From Lachnospiraceae bacterium (GTDB lineage Bacteria > Bacillota > Clostridia > Lachnospirales > Lachnospiraceae), in contig JAAUZE010000019.1 in NCBI GenBank assembly GCA_014804755.1, positions 165,772 through 229,771 of the forward strand: a DNA stretch of 64,000 bases, read 5' to 3'. Shown here one piece after another: positions 16,530 to 25,728 of the stretch. Within the stretch, counting starts at the first letter, position 1. Each line of letters begins with the position of its first letter. Position numbers and translations under genes: made by a program. Under the pieces are notes generated by a model, which saw only the letters and a list, made by a program, of their open reading frames with translations, searched no databases and was not told where the DNA came from.

Positions 16530-17858
16530 TTATTCCAACGCCAAACCAATCAGGCGATCCGTCTGATCCGCCATAAACAGCGGAATGTTCAAAACATCAT
16601 TGTCCAGCTTCAGATTATTCAAGGAGAAGCGTATACGGAGCTTGACCTGATCCGGGAACAGTTCCCTGAATTTCCTGAGACTCTTGCCGGTAGTGTTGGC
16701 CTCGGACTTGACCTCAACCGGAAAAATGTCATTTTCACGCTGAATCAGGAAATCCACTTCATAAGGAGGATTGGTCTGCGCCCAGTACCGGGGCATCACC
16801 TCAAACTGTGTAATCAGAGTTTGCAGTACAAAGTTTTCAGTCAGTGCACCCTTAAACTCAGTGAACAGACGGTTTCCTTCTCCGAAAGCCGTTGGCGCCA
16901 ACTGCGCCAGCCGGCGGAGCAGTCCCACATCCACCAAATAAATCTTAAATGCAGACAGGTCATCATAGGCAGCTATCGGCAGACCGGGAGCCGTACTGCG
17001 ATAAATTTTATGCACCAGTCTGGCGTCCACCAGCCACTGCAAAGCATCCTCGTATTCGCGGGCCCTTGCGCCCTCCTTGACGGCCTTATAGATAAACTTT
17101 TTATTTTCTCTTGCCAGTTGGGATGGCATGGATTTCCAAATCATAGAGATTTTCGGGAACTCGCTGACATTGGGATGCTTAGCGAAGTCCCTCTCATAGG
17201 CACTGATGATTCCTAAAAGAGCTTCCTGCATGGCGGCAACGTCCCGGGCTTCTGTCCACATCAAAACGGATTCCGGCATACCGCCGGTGATGTAATACAT
17301 TTTCAGTTTCTCATAAAGAGGATGGAAAAAGGCGTCAGGAATCGGTTCAATCGTGTCCACGCTTCCCAAATACTCCGCCAGATTCTCATCGCCGTTTGCA
17401 AGCAGAAATTCTGTGAAGGTCATGGGATCGATCTGCATAAAGTTGACCTTCCCCACCGGGAATGAAGAAGGCTTAGCCAGTGCAATTCCCAGCAGGGAGC
17501 CGGCGCAGGCAACATGATATTGCGGCGCATTCTCACAAAAATACTTCATCGCGTTAATGACATTAGGGCAATCCTGCACCTCGTCAAAAATGATCAATGT
17601 CTTTTCCGGCACGATCTTCTGAGCACTGGCCAGCATCAGATTCTGCAGGATGCGGTCTACATCTTTGCTTGTCTCAAAGAACTGCCGGTATTCCTCATTT
17701 TCATCAAAGTTAAAATAAGCGGTATTCTCATAATAGCGTCTGCCAAATTCCTTTAGAATCCATGTTTTTCCCACTTGGCGCACTCCCTTTAAGATCAACG
17801 GCTTACGGTAGTGGGAATTCTTCCAATCCACCAGTTTTGATAAAATACATCGTTCCAT
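16530..17858 (-). CDS. AAA ATPase with DUF4143-type C terminus
   Basis: 442 aa. P-loop GVRQVGKTW near residue 25-33, Walker B LIIFDEVQDC near 90, the ITGGMPESVL motif of the DUF4143 region near 190, and a C-terminal EVDFLIQREN..FPVEVKSE stretch that resembles a degraded PD-(D/E)XK nuclease. Proteins of this family are abundant and often horizontally moved; the function is unknown. ATG 17858 (MERCILSKLVDWK) with GAGG upstream is preferred to the ATG at 17906. A second, distant member lies at 56962-58320. Confidence 0.85.
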   Translation of the reverse strand: MERCILSKLVDWKNSHYRKPLILKGVRQVGKTWILKEFGRRYYENTAYFNFDENEEYRQFFETSKDVDRILQNLMLASAQKIVPEKTLIIFDEVQDCPNVINAMKYFCENAPQYHVACAGSLLGIALAKPSSFPVGKVNFMQIDPMTFTEFLLANGDENLAEYLGSVDTIEPIPDAFFHPLYEKLKMYYITGGMPESVLMWTEARDVAAMQEALLGIISAYERDFAKHPNVSEFPKISMIWKSMPSQLARENKKFIYKAVKEGARAREYEDALQWLVDARLVHKIYRSTAPGLPIAAYDDLSAFKIYLVDVGLLRRLAQLAPTAFGEGNRLFTEFKGALTENFVLQTLITQFEVMPRYWAQTNPPYEVDFLIQRENDIFPVEVKSEANTTGKSLRKFRELFPDQVKLRIRFSLNNLKLDNDVLNIPLFMADQTDRLIGLALE

Positions 17859-18011
17859 AGAAATGTGCCTCACATTATTATTGATATTTTTGTGTATTAT
17901 AATCACATTTTTATTATACGCAAAACTTATAAGAATTACAACCCAAATTACAAAGTGAGGCGGGATTCCTCTGACTATCCGTTACTGTGAACGAAGGGAA
18001 CAATACGGCTA

Positions 18012-19805
18012 TTATACAAATTGAGAGCGATACAATGTGCTGTAAAATCCTCCCTGCTTCAATAGTTCCTCATGGGTTCCCTGTTCGGTGATCTCTCCGC
18101 CCCGGACAACAAGGATCGTATCCGCATTTTGGATAGTGGACAGCCGGTGCGCTATCACAAAGCTGGTCCTTCCCTTCATCAGAGCGTTCATTGCCTCTTG
18201 GATCTGGATTTCGGTCCGAGAATCGACATTGGAAGTTGCCTCGTCCAAAATCAGCATCGGCGCGTCGGACAAAAATGCTCTTGCTATCGTGATCAACTGC
18301 CGCTGTCCCTTGGAAATGTTTACGCCATCGTCGGAAAGCAGGGTATTGTACCCATCGGGGAGGCTTTCAATATATCCGTCGATCTTGGCTGATTTAGCCG
18401 CAGCCCTAACTTCCTCCATCGTCGCGTTTTCTCTGCCATAAACAATGTTTTCAAAGATGGTGCCATGAAAAAGCCATGTATCCTGAAGCACCATGGTATA
18501 AGCCAGCCGCAGATCCTCCCTCTTGATCTTGAGCGACGGCACGCCGTCCACACGGATCTCACCCGAGACGGGATCATAAAAACGCATCAACAGATTGATA
18601 ATGGTGGTTTTTCCTGCACCGGTGGGACCGACAATGGCGATCATCTGCCCCGGCTCTGCCGTCACAGAAACGTTATGTAAAATCGTAATGTCTTTTTTGT
18701 AGCCAAAGGTAATATTGTCCAGTTCTACCTGTCCTTCTACCTGCTCCACCTTTTTTGCATCCGCATCGTCCTCCGGCTCAGGCGCTTCATCTAACACCCT
18801 GAACACCCGCTCCGCAGCGGAAAATGCGGACTGGAATTCATGCAGGATATTGGAAAATTCATTGATCGGTCCTGCAAATTTTCTGGAATACTGGACAAAC
18901 TGCGCGACTCCTCCCAGCGTAATAAATAATACAGATCCCGCAAGAATGTAGCCGTTTTCGGAATACATATACAAAATACCGCCAAAAATCGCCACCAACG
19001 ATAGCGACACATTGTTGATCAGGTTGATGGTCGGAAACAGCAGGGAGGCATTGTATTCCGCATGATAAAATGCGCCCATCGCCTCATCGTTATGTTTGTT
19101 GAAGCGACCGGAAATCACATCCTGCCGTCCGTATGCGCGAATGCTGGCAGAACCGGAAAGCATTTCTTCTGCATAGCCGTTCAGTTCCCCGTATTTACGG
19201 GAACGCGCGCTGAACATCGGCCGCACCTTCTTGGAACGATATTTTGTAAACAGGATCGAAACCGGCACGGTGAGTACAAAGATCAGGATCATCGGCTGGG
19301 AAATTTCCCACATAAATATCAGGGAACCCACAACCGTATAGATACTTGTCATTACCTGTACCAGATCGTTGGACAGGGAGGTATTTACCGTGTCAATATC
19401 GTAGGAGATCCGGCTGATAATATCACCGGTGGCATTCGTGTCAAAGTATCCCACGGGCAGCGTATTCAGTTTTTCAAAGACCTGCTTACGCATCGTATAC
19501 ACAATCCGCTGGCTGAGGTGTACCATGATGACTGATAAAAAATAAGAGATTACGGCGGAGCCTGCGTAGCAGATGATCATTTTGACCACACTGTCCCAGA
19601 CCGCCTGAAAATCCACCCCGGAGGACATGCCGATGGCGTCGATCGCGGCTCCGGAATATCGCGGACCTAAAAGGGACATCTGATTGGATACCAGCGTCAA
19701 TATAACGGCCGGAACAAACAAATGCCATTGCTTAAAAATATATCCGCTCAGCCGGATCATGATCCCCCGATTGTCACGTTTCTTTTTATAGGCTGTATTA
19801 GTCAA
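18012..19805 (-). CDS. ABC exporter half-transporter, subunit 2 of heterodimer
   Basis: About 597 aa. Six-helix ABC exporter domain followed by a nucleotide-binding domain with Walker A GPTGAGKTT, signature ISKGQ (a degenerate LSGGQ) and Walker B LILDEATSNVD with its catalytic Glu. Overlaps the end of the upstream ABC gene. TTG at 19805 with GGGAGG 8 nt upstream is the likely start; GTG at 19814 in the same frame sits too near that site. Forms a heterodimer with the next-listed subunit; drugs, peptides or lipids are possible cargoes. Confidence 0.88.
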   Translation of the reverse strand: MTNTAYKKKRDNRGIMIRLSGYIFKQWHLFVPAVILTLVSNQMSLLGPRYSGAAIDAIGMSSGVDFQAVWDSVVKMIICYAGSAVISYFLSVIMVHLSQRIVYTMRKQVFEKLNTLPVGYFDTNATGDIISRISYDIDTVNTSLSNDLVQVMTSIYTVVGSLIFMWEISQPMILIFVLTVPVSILFTKYRSKKVRPMFSARSRKYGELNGYAEEMLSGSASIRAYGRQDVISGRFNKHNDEAMGAFYHAEYNASLLFPTINLINNVSLSLVAIFGGILYMYSENGYILAGSVLFITLGGVAQFVQYSRKFAGPINEFSNILHEFQSAFSAAERVFRVLDEAPEPEDDADAKKVEQVEGQVELDNITFGYKKDITILHNVSVTAEPGQMIAIVGPTGAGKTTIINLLMRFYDPVSGEIRVDGVPSLKIKREDLRLAYTMVLQDTWLFHGTIFENIVYGRENATMEEVRAAAKSAKIDGYIESLPDGYNTLLSDDGVNISKGQRQLITIARAFLSDAPMLILDEATSNVDSRTEIQIQEAMNALMKGRTSFVIAHRLSTIQNADTILVVRGGEITEQGTHEELLKQGGFYSTLYRSQFV

Positions 19806-21522
19806 GGAAAGCACCTCCCATCTGAGAATCGCTGATCTGCCGGTATTCCGCGCAGTTTTTCATCAATTCTTCATGTCTGCCGCGTCCGATGACCCTGCCT
19901 TCGTCCAGCACAATGATCAGGTCGCAGTTTTTAACAGAGCTCACACGCTGCGCCACTGTAATGACGGTAGAACCCGACATGGACTCCTTCAATGCCTGAC
20001 GCAGATTTGCGTCGGTCTTATAATCCAGCGCCGACGAGGAATCATCCAAGATCAAAATCTCAGGGTTCGCGGCAATGGCGCGGGCGATCAAAATACGCTG
20101 CCGCTGACCGCCGGAGAGATTCGTTCCTTTGGAAGATATCATGTGATGATATCCGTCGGGAAAGGCGGAAATGAAATCATGCGCCTGCGCGATCGTCGCC
20201 GCGCGAATGATATCTTCATCAGAAATCTCTCTTCCGAAGCGGATGTTTTCTTCAATGGTATCTGCGTAAAGGAAGTCATTCTGCAAAGCGACACCGAACA
20301 TGGCAGTCAGCTCGTCCTGCGTGTAGGAGGATATCTTTTTGCCGTCGATACGAATCATACCGGAATCCGTATCGTAAAATCGGAGCAGCAGCTTGACAAA
20401 CGTGGATTTTCCGCTGCCGGTGGCGCCGATGATGCCAAGGGAACCACCCTCAGGAACGTTGAGAGTGATATTTTCCAAATTGGGCTTTTTGCCTAAGTAT
20501 GAAAAGGTTACACTTTCAAAGGAAATTTTGGCGGAAGGATCCCCCTTGCCGTCATCCTCCGTCAATGGGAAGGACTCCGGTGTATCCAACACCGCACTGA
20601 TCCTGCGGGCGGAGGCCGCACATTTCGTATACATAACGAACATCCGTGAGAGTGACATCAGCGCCATGGAGATCAGCGTAAAATATTGAGTAAAGGCGAT
20701 CACCGTCGCCGCGGATGAGGTGCCCTTGGACACGCGGTAAGCCGCCACGGCAATCACACCGGCAATCCCCAGATTCATGAGCAGCGTCATGATGGGATTT
20801 ACCGCATTCATCATGGTGCCGGCATGGCATTCCTGCCTGGTAAGCGCACGGTTATATCCGTCAAAACGGCGGTTTTCGTAGTCGTTTTTGGATAGCGCCT
20901 TAATCACACGAACGCCCTGCACATCCTCGCGCACGACTCGGATCATATCATCCGTGGATTTTTGCACCTTGGTGTACAGCGGGACGCCACGGCGTGCGAC
21001 ACTGTAGACAGTAATGAAAATCAACGGCATGGTGGCGATCATCACCAGCGCAAGCGCGCTGTCCATGAACAGCGTGATCCCCACGCCCCCAAGCAGTAAA
21101 ATCGGCGCGCGGATGCCCATGCGCTGCATCATTCCGATAAAATTCTGCACGTTATAGGTATCCGAGGTGATACGTGATTCCAAAGAGGGGATCGTGAACC
21201 GATCGGTATCCTGTGCGGAAAGGTACAACGTCTTTGCAAACAAATCTCTGCGCATCGCAATGGAAAAATCAGCCGTTACCCATGCCGCCATCCGGTTGGC
21301 CGTCACATTACCGACACAGGCAGCCACAGAACAGATGATCATCACCACACCGTACAGTATGATCTTTGAAATATCCATGGTGACAATGACATTTTCCAAA
21401 ATATAGGTCAATATAAAAGGGATCAAAAGCTCTGCAACGGTACCTAAAATTTTGATAGAAACTCCCAGCGCCATCCGCATTTTGTAGGGCGCCAGGTAAG
21501 AAAATATCCGCCTCAACTTCAT
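19798..21522 (-). CDS. ABC exporter half-transporter, subunit 1 of heterodimer
   Basis: 574 aa. Six-helix membrane domain, then Walker A GATGSGKST, canonical LSGGQRQR, and Walker B LILDDSSSALD in which Asp replaces the catalytic Glu. The pair thus has one degenerate and one full ATP site, the usual pattern of heterodimeric exporters: this subunit gives the canonical signature, its partner the catalytic Glu. ATG 21522 has GGAGGATA upstream and is where the family begins; the ATG at 21594 is too far upstream. Confidence 0.9.
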   Translation of the reverse strand: MKLRRIFSYLAPYKMRMALGVSIKILGTVAELLIPFILTYILENVIVTMDISKIILYGVVMIICSVAACVGNVTANRMAAWVTADFSIAMRRDLFAKTLYLSAQDTDRFTIPSLESRITSDTYNVQNFIGMMQRMGIRAPILLLGGVGITLFMDSALALVMIATMPLIFITVYSVARRGVPLYTKVQKSTDDMIRVVREDVQGVRVIKALSKNDYENRRFDGYNRALTRQECHAGTMMNAVNPIMTLLMNLGIAGVIAVAAYRVSKGTSSAATVIAFTQYFTLISMALMSLSRMFVMYTKCAASARRISAVLDTPESFPLTEDDGKGDPSAKISFESVTFSYLGKKPNLENITLNVPEGGSLGIIGATGSGKSTFVKLLLRFYDTDSGMIRIDGKKISSYTQDELTAMFGVALQNDFLYADTIEENIRFGREISDEDIIRAATIAQAHDFISAFPDGYHHMISSKGTNLSGGQRQRILIARAIAANPEILILDDSSSALDYKTDANLRQALKESMSGSTVITVAQRVSSVKNCDLIIVLDEGRVIGRGRHEELMKNCAEYRQISDSQMGGAFLD

Positions 21523-21666
21523 TATCCTCCATCTCTTTTGTGATTTATTTCCGCAAACAATCTGTTGATTTTTGTCTTCATGTTCCATAACCATTTGACA
21601 AAAATGCTTACAGAAGAACAGGGAAGCTTTTCACTCCCCTGTTCTTCACTCATTCTGTCCGCTCTT

Positions 21667-21768
21667 TCAATCTTCAAGATATTCTATATATTCCTGCTCG
21701 CTTGCAAAGAGCATGTAACCATGTCCGACATACCCCATATAACCGTCTCTGACATAATATCCTTTCAT
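21667..21768 (-). CDS. 33-aa Tyr/Gly-rich small protein
   Basis: Reads MKGYYVRDGYMGYVGHGYM then LFASEQEYIEYLED. GGAAGGGTGACAGC before the ATG is a good ribosome binding site. I recall similar tiny proteins (GYMG.V.. .YMLFA.E.EY.EYL) scattered in Lachnospiraceae genomes, annotated only as hypothetical. It stands alone between the ABC pair and the PlsY-like gene. Function unknown. Confidence 0.65.
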   Translation of the reverse strand: MKGYYVRDGYMGYVGHGYMLFASEQEYIEYLED

Positions 21769-21859
21769 GCTGTCACCCTTCCTTTCAAGAACCGCCTTAC
21801 GGCATCGCCTGTTTCTGAAAAGAAGAATAACATCTATCCAGTCCAATAATTCGTACTTT

Positions 21860-22477
21860 TTATTTCCCGGTATGCAGACCGAAGCTCAATTTTAACGGCT
21901 CGCCCGCATGCTGTATCCAATGCTTAAACGTCGTGACCGCCGCGATCACCGTACAGCCGATTCGCACCGGAACCGCCCTCACATTCAGCCAAACCATCAA
22001 TGCAAAACACATAAACGTTACGATCGAACGGTATAAATGCGGCGACACCTTCAGGATCAAAGAAAAGAACAAGTAAAAGAACACAAGGTATCCGAGCGGA
22101 CGCCATTCGGGAAACAGCCCGATCAGGCAGCCGAACGATACGGCGATCGCCTTCCCGCCGCGAATCTCCCTCGGGAACGGCAGCGGAAATGCATGACCGA
22201 TGACCGGCGCGCAAAGAACCGCAGCAAATGCCGGCCTTGCAGGATCCAAACATCTTGCCGCCGCAAAGACGGGCAGCGCCCCCTTTAGCAGCTCACAGAC
22301 CAACGCCAGCATGCCGAACGGAATGCCCGCGATCATAAACGTGTTTGCCACGCCCGGATTATGATCTTTAGACAAAAGTATGATGTCTTTTTTTCCGAAT
22401 ATCCGCGAAATCCAATAAGCATACATGACGCTGCCGGACAGATACCCTGACACAATCCAAAACAGATAATCTCGCAT
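21860..22477 (-). CDS. PlsY-family acyltransferase, divergent paralogue
   Basis: 205 aa, about six hydrophobic segments. PlsY motifs are recognisable but altered: the usual GSGNPGATN loop reads KDHNPGVANTF, and the FKGGKGxAT motif reads PREIRGGKAIA; GHAFP is intact. The family moves acyl groups from acyl phosphate to glycerol 3-phosphate at the membrane. Located next to a glycolipid glycosyltransferase gene on the same strand, so a role in membrane lipid making is plausible; the altered motifs leave substrate choice open. Confidence 0.75.
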   Translation of the reverse strand: MRDYLFWIVSGYLSGSVMYAYWISRIFGKKDIILLSKDHNPGVANTFMIAGIPFGMLALVCELLKGALPVFAAARCLDPARPAFAAVLCAPVIGHAFPLPFPREIRGGKAIAVSFGCLIGLFPEWRPLGYLVFFYLFFSLILKVSPHLYRSIVTFMCFALMVWLNVRAVPVRIGCTVIAAVTTFKHWIQHAGEPLKLSFGLHTGK

Positions 22478-22527
22478 ATGCCCACTCTCCTCTCCCGGTA
22501 TCTTTGATTTTCTTAAGCATAAACAAT

Positions 22528-23682
22528 CTATGCTCCGCTGATTTCATCCATGTTTTCCTGAAAAGCCTTCTTACACTCCAAACTCTCAATCAGCTCTGCG
22601 ATGCGCACGGACGCATCTCCCTTGATAAAATGCTGCTGTGCGGCACGCATGCCTGCCGCCATATCCGGATTTCCCGCAAGCATTACCCCCTGTGCGATCT
22701 GCGTCCGGATGCGCGCGGAGGCAAACGACATCCCTCTCGCATGAAAGAATTCCATATTGCAGGTCTCGCATCCCGGAATCGGCGCCGTATGGATGATCGG
22801 CGTCCTGCTGACCGCCGCCTCCGTCGAGGACAATCCGCCCGGCTTTGTATAGATCACGTCGCAGGCCTTCATATATTGCGCAACCTGTCTGGTATAACCG
22901 ATGATCCGCACGCGCTCTTTTCCCTTAAACTCACGCGCCAAAATCCGCTTCAGCTTCTTATTATTTCCGCAGATCACGACCATAAAATCTTCGGGCTTCA
23001 TTTTTGCAGCAAGCTCATATGCCAAAAGGGGAACCTTGCCGAATCCCATGCTTCCCGCCATGATCAGGTACACGCTGCCTTCGCATTCTAAGGAAAGCTC
23101 CCGCCTTGCCTCCTCTTTCGTCCGGTCTGATGAAAATGCAGCCGCCGTCGGGATACCGTAGCCGTACAGCTTCTCCTCGGGAATCCCGCGTCTTACACAC
23201 TCCTCCTTTAATTCTTCCGAGGCGATCACATAATAATCGGGCTTTGCCTCCTCGAAAAAAGGAATGCAGGTATAGTCAGTCCCCACAAATACGACCGGCT
23301 GCGCCAGCCTGTTTTTCCGTTTCAGATAAGTCAATGTCTCGGCACAAAACAAATGTGTCGTCGCGATCACGTCATATTCATGCTGCGCCAAATAACGCGC
23401 AAGATACTTCCCCATCCGCGCATTCGTATGATAAACGGGCGACCAGATTCTCGGCGTTGTCAGCTTCGAAGCAAGCGCATAGCCAAACCCAAACAACAGC
23501 GGAATGTGCCTGACAATACCGACATAAATTCCTCCGACGATCTTTGCATGCCGCCTTCCGGCAAGCGCCATCATATCGATTGCTTTCGCCTCGTGTCCCC
23601 GTAAAAGCAGTCTCTCCTCAAGCGCACGCGCCGCTGTATTATGTCCGCCGCCCGTACTACATGATAGGATCAATACTCTCAT
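22528..23682 (-). CDS. MGDG synthase/UgtP-like glycolipid glycosyltransferase
   Basis: 384 aa, two Rossmann-like halves (GT28, GT-B fold). N-terminal SCSTGGGHNTAARAL and THLFCAETL fit the MGDG synthase domain that accepts diacylglycerol; C-terminal MAGSMGFGKVP and KPGGLSSTEA form the UDP-sugar site. Likely makes glycosyl-diacylglycerol, used as a membrane lipid or lipoteichoic acid anchor. It ends 2 bp after the stop of the permease gene upstream begins its tail, so it follows the AI-2E-like gene closely in one transcript. Confidence 0.85.
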   Translation of the reverse strand: MRVLILSCSTGGGHNTAARALEERLLLRGHEAKAIDMMALAGRRHAKIVGGIYVGIVRHIPLLFGFGYALASKLTTPRIWSPVYHTNARMGKYLARYLAQHEYDVIATTHLFCAETLTYLKRKNRLAQPVVFVGTDYTCIPFFEEAKPDYYVIASEELKEECVRRGIPEEKLYGYGIPTAAAFSSDRTKEEARRELSLECEGSVYLIMAGSMGFGKVPLLAYELAAKMKPEDFMVVICGNNKKLKRILAREFKGKERVRIIGYTRQVAQYMKACDVIYTKPGGLSSTEAAVSRTPIIHTAPIPGCETCNMEFFHARGMSFASARIRTQIAQGVMLAGNPDMAAGMRAAQQHFIKGDASVRIAELIESLECKKAFQENMDEISGA

Positions 23683-23684
23683 CT

Positions 23685-25130
23685 TTATGAACCAAGCCTT
23701 TCCTTGTCGCTCTGTGTTTCCTGCTCCTTCGCGCTTTTTTTCTTTATTTCCTGCTCCTTCACGCCTTTTTCCTTTATCTCCTGCTCTTTTGTCCCTTGCT
23801 CCTTCGCGTTCCGCTCTTTTTCTTCCTGCTCCTTTTCTCTGATCTGCCGAAGGCGCCTTGCCAGCTCGCGCTTAATATCATTGTATCGGTTGTCGTTGAT
23901 CCAATCAATCTCATCCACGGATTCGTCACTAAAGGAAAACTGATCGTTCTCCTCTTCGTTTTCTTCACTCGGCTCATCCGCTCTGATGCAGTCCAAATCG
24001 TCCTTGTCAAACTGTCTGAAATCATTGACCTTTTTGACAAGCAGACGCACACTGTTTTTCGTCGTGTCAAACACACCCGCGCTGTCCAGATTCATAATGA
24101 TCATACCGACCGGTACCGCGATGATCATGCCGACCACGCCAAAAAACCGATAACCGATATAGAGCAGCAGCAAGGTCGGAATCGGCTTGACGCCGATCGT
24201 ATCTCCGATAAATCTCGGCTGTATCAATTGTCTGACCAACTGTCCAACGCCCCATATGATCAGCAGCCCGACTGCCATCTGATAATTCCCGGCAAAGATT
24301 TGAAATGCCGCCCACGGCACCAGAACCGTTCCCGTGCCGAATACCGGCAGCAGATCAAGAAATGCAATGAGCAGCGCCAGCAAAAATGCATACTTCACGC
24401 CGAGTATCATGAGTCCGACGACAAGCAGCAGATAAATCCACACCTCAATTCGAAACTGTGCCAAAAAATAACCGCCGACGGAACGCTTCATTGTTCGAAA
24501 ACCGATCTGCCATTTCTGTTGAATGGAAATCGGGATATGCATCCTGAAATAATGATAGATTTCCTCTCTCTCCGCCACAAAATAATAGGAGGAGATCAGG
24601 CACATGATCGTGCTGACGATCGCGCTCGGAATGCTCTTGACAAAATTGCCGACCGCGCTCATGGCCGGAGAACCCAGCTTGTTCACAAAATCCCCGATAT
24701 ACGTGCTCAGATTCTCGTAAAAATCACCGAGCGTCGTCTGAATATTGCCGGGCAGCCGCTTATAGAATACATTCCATTTATCGCCTAAGCTTTCCAGCTC
24801 CAGTTCAAAATCCTTCCAGATGTCAGGCAGGTCGTTCAGCATGGCAGCGCCCTGTTTGAGCAGTTCGGACACAAGCAGATACAGCGCCGCGCCGACCGCC
24901 GTGATCGCAAGCACAATGACGAGTACCGACATCGCCTTGCGCCTGATCCGTAATTTTTTCTCCAAAAAACTCACAAGCGGATTCGCAATGGACGCAATGA
25001 TCCAGCCGATGATGAACGGGACAAAAAACAAAATGACCTTCGGAACAAGGAGCACAACGAGCAGCAATGCTCCCACCGCTATGATCAGATTGATGGCAAT
25101 CTTCAAATACTGTCTGAAATCCTTATTCAT
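23685..25130 (-). CDS. AI-2E-family permease with KEQ-repeat tail
   Basis: 481 aa. Eight or so membrane helices in residues 10-365 with the family's central domain and the PRFIGDTIGVKPIPTLLLLYIGY stretch. After residue 400 the tail is highly charged and ends in about 50 residues of KEQ-rich repeats (KEQGT, KEQEIKEKGV, KEQEIKKKSA, KEQETQ) that look helical. Members move autoinducer-2 or act as ion antiporters; the substrate here is unknown. Starts 8 bp inside the engB gene end, so the two are coupled. Confidence 0.85.
   Translation of the reverse strand: MNKDFRQYLKIAINLIIAVGALLLVVLLVPKVILFFVPFIIGWIIASIANPLVSFLEKKLRIRRKAMSVLVIVLAITAVGAALYLLVSELLKQGAAMLNDLPDIWKDFELELESLGDKWNVFYKRLPGNIQTTLGDFYENLSTYIGDFVNKLGSPAMSAVGNFVKSIPSAIVSTIMCLISSYYFVAEREEIYHYFRMHIPISIQQKWQIGFRTMKRSVGGYFLAQFRIEVWIYLLLVVGLMILGVKYAFLLALLIAFLDLLPVFGTGTVLVPWAAFQIFAGNYQMAVGLLIIWGVGQLVRQLIQPRFIGDTIGVKPIPTLLLLYIGYRFFGVVGMIIAVPVGMIIMNLDSAGVFDTTKNSVRLLVKKVNDFRQFDKDDLDCIRADEPSEENEEENDQFSFSDESVDEIDWINDNRYNDIKRELARRLRQIREKEQEEKERNAKEQGTKEQEIKEKGVKEQEIKKKSAKEQETQSDKERLGS
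23712..23825. repeat. Tandem repeat in the AI-2E gene tail
   Basis: Imperfect units around CTCCTGCTC and CTTTTTT on the + strand encode the KEQ-rich C-terminal repeats. The copy number is likely to vary between strains. Confidence 0.6.
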
Positions 25131-25728
25131 GCGCGTTCTCCTCCTGCTGCGACAAGCCCTCGATATAGGCGTTGATCTCGTCGCGCCCTTGCTTATTCAG
25201 GGCAGAAAACGGGAATACGAGCGTCTGTGCATCCGCGCCGATCCCTGTGCGGATCATATTCAGATGCTTTTGCACCTGACTGCGTTTGATCTTGTCCAGC
25301 TTGGTCGCAATGATGACCGGATGATACCCCTGCGACAAGATCCATTCATACATCTGACAATCGTTTGCCGACGGTTCATGGCGAATGTCGATCAGCAGAA
25401 AAATTGCCTTTAACTGCTTGGAGCGATGGAGATAGTTCTCCACCATCTTACCCCATTTTCCCCTTGTCTCCTGGGAAACGCCCGCGTAGCCATAGCCGGG
25501 CAGATCGACATAATACAGGTTTTTATTAATGAGATAAAAATTGATCGTCTGCGTCTTTCCGGGTTTTTCGCTGACGCGCGCAAATGCTTTGCGGTTCATC
25601 AGCGCATTGATCAGCGAGGATTTTCCCACATTGCTCTTTCCCGCGAAGGCGATCTCGGGATAGCGGTTTTCCGGAATCACACTGGTAATGCCGCACACCG
25701 TTTCAAGCTCCACACTTTTAATGACCAT
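25123..25728 (-). CDS. engB: Ribosome biogenesis GTPase EngB/YsxC (YihA)
   Basis: 201 aa, full length. G1 GKSNVGKSS near residue 31, G3 DLPGYGYAGV near 75, G4 TKLDK near 142. Essential GTPase for 50S subunit assembly. It overlaps the lon stop by 11 bp, and the tig-clpP-clpX-lon-engB order is the conserved Firmicute arrangement. Confidence 0.95.
   Translation of the reverse strand: MVIKSVELETVCGITSVIPENRYPEIAFAGKSNVGKSSLINALMNRKAFARVSEKPGKTQTINFYLINKNLYYVDLPGYGYAGVSQETRGKWGKMVENYLHRSKQLKAIFLLIDIRHEPSANDCQMYEWILSQGYHPVIIATKLDKIKRSQVQKHLNMIRTGIGADAQTLVFPFSALNKQGRDEINAYIEGLSQQEENAHE

Noticed and set aside
23796-24788. 330-aa ORF on the + strand
   Set aside because: Lies wholly opposite the AI-2E permease gene, His/Asp-rich shadow sequence without a ribosome binding site.
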